64,000 nucleotides of DNA from Megalopta genalis (lineage: Eukaryota; Arthropoda; Insecta; Hymenoptera; Halictidae). Positions 59,950-64,000 of the stretch are shown one piece after another. The DNA lies in assembly GCF_051020955.1 (NCBI RefSeq), contig NW_027476191.1, forward strand, positions 434,001-498,000, written 5' to 3'. The notes under the pieces were generated by a model, which searched no databases, was not told the origin of the DNA, and saw nothing but the letters and a program-made list of their open reading frames with translations. Within the stretch, counting starts at the first letter, position 1; each line of letters begins with the position of its first letter. The position numbers were made by a program, and so were the translations under genes.

Positions 59950-60960
59950 TGTCTAGTTTAGAGCATCTATGAGGCCGAAGCCTGCTATGACCGGGCGAAG
60001 TGGTGCTCACTTATGCCGGTCGATGGTAAGTCAGCGGTGAACAGCTGCGAAGGAACCGGGACTTGGATCCATCGCGCCCTCGCTGTTAAGTTCATTGGAC
60101 CGGGGAGTCAGAAGACCCGGTCTTGACTCATCTGTCGGCTGCAAGGAGTTGTATGTTTGTTTTAAGTATTTCGCCGGCTATAAAGCCGGCGATAATAATA
60201 TGAAAGTAGTGATGCCAGGCGACCGCGGAGGCGGGTGCTCGGCACCGCACGCCAACCGCTACAACGGCATTTCTTGCCGTGTTGCCGCCCCCAAGACACC
60301 ACACGACAGCAATAGTGCAGCGTGCTAGGCCAGCGGGCGGCTATTTACGTATTTGGTCCTTTAAAATTTATAGAGCTGACTGCTGAACCCAACACAGCCA
60401 GCCCGTGTCATCGAAGTAATTTTGGCACCGCTCGACAAACCAAAGAGCTGCGGATGCATTCTACCCAGACAAGCCCGAAGGCCGCGGGTAGGAAATACAC
60501 CACCGACAAGCCCGAGGGCCGCGGGTGGTAGTAGCAATAATACCGTCGACCACGGTAGCGGGCGCCAAGCGCCACACGCAAGCACCGCGTCGACCCAGCG
60601 TCACAGACCTGTAGTAGGGAAGTCAATTGTAATCATGTCATGCACCACCATGTTCATATCTTTGATTGGCCCCTGCTCTTGCCTCTCTTGTCACCTGTTA
60701 GCGCGCACATGAACATAACGAGATCCATGTCCAGTTCTAACAAGTTACTTCCCTGCGCGCAGGTCCTAGCAAAAGAAACGCTCGCCGCTAACGCAGAGGG
60801 ATGCCATTGCCCTATTTCGCCGCCCATACAGATGTGCGTTGCCCAGTCTCCGCCGCGAGGAGGCGGGGTTGGTCTTTGGAGACTGGCCCACCGGTCAACA
60901 AAAATTGCTGCGCAAAATTTCAACCCGGTTGCAAGCTGTGGTTATCTCTGACTATCACGA
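59950..60960. other. GC-rich island with dyads
   Basis: Composition changes sharply at both edges. A perfect 8-bp stem (CGCCGGCT-ATAA-AGCCGGCG) lies at 60172-60191, and two 37-bp-spaced copies of GACAAGCCCGA[AG]GGCCGCGGG at 60468 and 60505. Open frames on both strands look like by-products of GC content. It may be a transposon fragment; I could not place it, and it does not look like rRNA. Confidence 0.4.
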
Positions 60961-61338
60961 AGTCAAATAATATTAATGCGCCATTGGAGTTCAGTAATGA
61001 TGTAGCACAAATCTAAGCTCAATCAAAATTTATTGTACGTATCTATTATTTAAAAAATATAATATTATATATTAGAACTTAGACTTATATGTGGGATTAA
61101 TTTATAATAGAGTTGAATATAATTTTTATTTTGATTTCTCGGTTCGAGAGATATGAAATTATCTAATTGAATAATTGAATTTGATTTCTAATATACAGTT
61201 ACGGGGTAATTTTCTTAGAAATAAATAATTGGGTTATAGTTAATTAGTACTATGATTGTAATAATATAATTTATTTTATTTAGGTTTATTTGATTGAATT
61301 ATATTGAACTGTTAATTATATGAATTAATTTGCTTTGT
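60961..61338. other. AT-rich spacer
   Basis: Nothing recognised; may be the outer part of the inverted-repeat arm, whose partner would lie beyond the window. Confidence 0.4.
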
Positions 61339-62439
61339 TGGAGTGAGAATATATATATATATATATATTATTTTAATTGCGGCTAAAAAATTGGCTACAA
61401 AATATTTTTCATACAAACAATTTATGAATTTATCTAAAAATTTAAATAGTTTTCATACGAGTGAAAAGTAGAGATTAATTTTTAATATTACATGAAAGTT
61501 TGAATAAGAAATTTAAATTAAATAATGGTAAATTCAGTGCGCCAGCACCAACGGTTGAACTGCTGTTGTTCGTTATTTTAAGAATTTTTAGGGGCTGCAG
61601 TTATCTCGATGGTAAATTTTAATAATTATCTGGGTTGAATAAATTTATGCGAACCGTACAAATTGCCCGTCACTGTCATTATAAATGGAATAAGTCGTAA
61701 CGTTGTAAAAGTATGGGACAATGTTTTCATTAAAATTTTAGTTTAACAATAAGTGTTTCATTTACATTGAAAAGATTCTGAATGAGGAAAATTTTATTAT
61801 TTGCACAAATTATAAATATTATTGATTTCTTAATTTAATATATTTGAAAAAAGGAATTACATGATTATAAGTTATAGTATTTATTTACGAATAAATTTAA
61901 TGATTTTAAAATGTGTATGCGTGTGTTGTAGAAGAAGAAAGTAATATAAGTATAAGTAAAATTGATTTTTTTCGTACTTTTTGTATCAGGGTTAATTAAA
62001 ATAAAGTTACTGTTTTTAATTATCTCGAAAGTAAAAGAGTTAATTTAATATTTCTGTTATGTATCATAATAGTTATTAATAATGAATTGATGAGTTTATG
62101 TTGGAAGAAAATCCTAACTTTGGCATTGTTAGTTGTTACATTTTTTATTGGAGTCTTTTTTTTTCTTTTCTTTTTTACGGACATTATTATTTCATACTTT
62201 TAAATATATTTATTCATTTATCCTACATCAAATTGAATTGGTTAGTGTTGAAATTTTAGCCTCGGACAAAAATTCATCTATAGTTTATTTAGTACTAAGA
62301 TACTACGATATCGGTTTACATTTTCGCCGGTTCCGTCAGCGGGCAACGACGGTGATGTAAACTGTGTATAGTAGATACCGCGATACATCATCACCAGTAC
62401 CATTAGATATACATCGTGCCCTGACTGTTTGGGGGTCCC
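61339..62439 (+). repeat. Long inverted repeat, left arm
   Basis: Inverse match to 63083-64000, beginning GAGTGAGAATATAT and ending TGACTGTTTGGGGGTCCC. About 180 bp at 62065-62245 has no partner and is an insertion here or deletion there. At 61895-61930 the plus strand reads NDFKMCMRVL and stop, the same C-terminus as the minus-strand gene at 57092. The arm probably extends further left. Confidence 0.92.
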
Positions 62440-63082
62440 AGCGTCACGTATACAATGTGAAACGCGAAGATTTAAATTTTTATTACTATTAATCAGTAAA
62501 ATTAAATTATTTGTATTTCATAACAATTTTATTACTTTGTTGTAATATAATTTAACTTGACTGGATAAATTTAATGTAATACTAATTTAAAATTGGACTT
62601 TTAAAATTAGAATATTTAAATTTTCAGTAGTTTTAATCAATAAAATTAAATATTTTGTATTATGATAGTTAGACCGCATTTCCAGTATTTTCACATGGCC
62701 CGCGGGTGGTCTGGTCTGCCGATAGGACCCACGGTGGACAGTCGCATGAATTGGGGAAAACCGTAATTCGTTTTTTATGGCCATAAATCCGGTCGACGGG
62801 CTAACGATGCATACTGTCAATGTCGTACTAAGAGAAAGAAACAGTTGTGCGTTTGTCGTAAATTATGTTGAGTGCGAGCGGCGATTGTGTCGCGCCTTCG
62901 ACTGACGATATACACACGAGCAGGCACTCGAGGCCCCAATAGTGTTTGGTTTCCTGGATCGCAGACAAAATATATATATATATATTGCCGGGTAAGTGGC
63001 CGAGGACTGTCGCGTGGTTTTCCACAGATCAGTTTGTTTTTCCTTTAGAGAATCGCGGGCCTCGGCGCAGACCAGATTACTG
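62440..63082. other. Spacer between inverted-repeat arms
   Basis: Mostly AT-rich, with an (AT)n run at about 62970-62983. No open frame with recognisable features. Confidence 0.6.
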
Positions 63083-64000
63083 CAGCCCCCAAAGAGTCAG
63101 GGTACGATGTATACCTAATGGTACCGGTGATGATGTATCGCGGTATCTACTATATACAGTTTACATCACCGTCGTTGCCCGCTGACGGAACCGGCGAAAT
63201 GTAAACCGATATTTTCGAATCTCAGTCCTAAGTAAACTATAGATGAATTTTTGTCCGAGGCTAAAATTTCAACAATAATTATTATGATACATAACAGAAA
63301 TATTAAATTAACTCTTTTACTTTCGAGATAATTAAAAACACTAACTTTATTGTAATTAACCCTGATACAAAAAGTACGAAAAAATCACTTTTACTTATAC
63401 TAATATTACTTTCTTCTTCTACAACACACGCACAAACATTTTAAAATCATTAAATTTATTCGTAAATAAATACTATAACTTATAATCATGTAATTCCTTT
63501 TTTCAAATATATTAAATTAAGAAATCAATAATATTTATAATTTGTGCAAATAATAAAATTTTCCTCATTCAGAATCCTTTCAATGTAAATGAAACACTTA
63601 TTGTTAAACTAAAATTTTAATGAAAACATTGTCCCATACTTTTACAACGTTACGACTTATTCCACTTATAATGAAAGTGACGAGCAATTTGTACGGTTCG
63701 CATAAATTTATTCAACCTAGATAATTATTAAAATTTACCATCGAGATAACTGCAGCCCCTACAAATTCGTAAAATTAACGAACAACAGCAGTTCAACCGT
63801 TGGTGCTGGCCCACTGAATTTACCATTATTTAATTTAAATTTCTTATCCAAACTTTCATGCAATATTAAAAATTAATCTCTACTTTTCACTCGCATGAAA
63901 ACTATTTAAATTTTTAGATGAATTCATAAATGGTATGTATGAAAAATATTTTGCAGCCAATTTTTTAGCCGCAATTAAAATAATTTATATATTCTCACTC
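63083..64000 (-). repeat. Long inverted repeat, right arm (continues past window)
   Basis: Inverse copy of the left arm with roughly nine in ten bases matching. It includes GGTGATGATGTATCGCGGTA and CCGTCGTTGCCCGCTGACGG, and the minus-strand copy of the gene 3' end at about 63430. It is still paired at the last base of the window (CTCACTC against GAGTGAG at 61339). Confidence 0.92.

Noticed and set aside
59655..59972. 105-codon plus-strand frame
   Set aside because: It begins at TTG, has no recognisable domain, and shows no splice support.
59950..60700. Possible rDNA or structured RNA
   Set aside because: GC-rich with short hairpins, but I could match no rRNA, tRNA or snRNA signature.

Overview
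This window looks like insect nuclear DNA. It is AT-rich and intron-containing, and carries the usual insect transposon set (piggyBac, hAT, BEL/Pao, CsRn1-like Ty3, R1-like) plus fragments of an insect-style CYP4 cytochrome P450. Hymenoptera is plausible, but nothing in the sequence proves it. There are no tRNA or rRNA genes, CRISPR arrays or prokaryotic operons.

Positions 1-27059 are a head-to-tail array of about 5.02-kb units: five complete copies and a sixth cut off after 1.89 kb. Each unit starts with a small gene with a textbook core promoter (inverted CCAAT, TATA box, initiator). It has two coding exons joined by a 476-bp intron and predicts a 174-residue basic protein ending in one perfect C2H2 zinc finger. 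The protein is identical in all six copies. Downstream in the unit come a short exon-like segment that recurs at 56.8 kb, an AT microsatellite, a broken piggyBac transposase, a 45-bp dyad repeat, and a second TTAA-bounded piggyBac-like remnant. Unit length varies only through the AT tract. Shared variants in copies 3 and 5 suggest that a two-unit block was duplicated.

Positions 27060-36490 hold decayed material: a duplicated 0.2-kb repeat, a partial CYP4 gene, an intact-looking piggyBac-type MITE, and an internally deleted BEL/Pao element. Positions 36489-41688 are a nearly complete CsRn1-type LTR retrotransposon with two 511-bp LTRs (8 differences), a 5-bp target duplication, a tRNA-Trp primer-binding site, gag, and a pol broken by one stop codon.

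Positions 41.7-54.5 kb hold Ty3 RT scraps, a hAT remnant, a truncated R1-like non-LTR element, and a 222-bp duplicated repeat. Positions 54.5-56.6 kb carry a piggyBac pseudogene that has lost its third catalytic Asp.

Positions 56.7-64 kb are the least familiar part. There is a candidate three-exon gene on the minus strand (57092-57854) and a candidate first exon on the plus strand (58906-59042). Between them lie a 0.17-kb-arm foldback and seven copies of a 32-bp CCAAT-containing repeat. From 61339 to the window end runs a long inverted repeat with arms of about 0.9-1.1 kb. Its arms carry the 3' end of the minus-strand gene, so both may belong to one uncharacterised mobile-element family.
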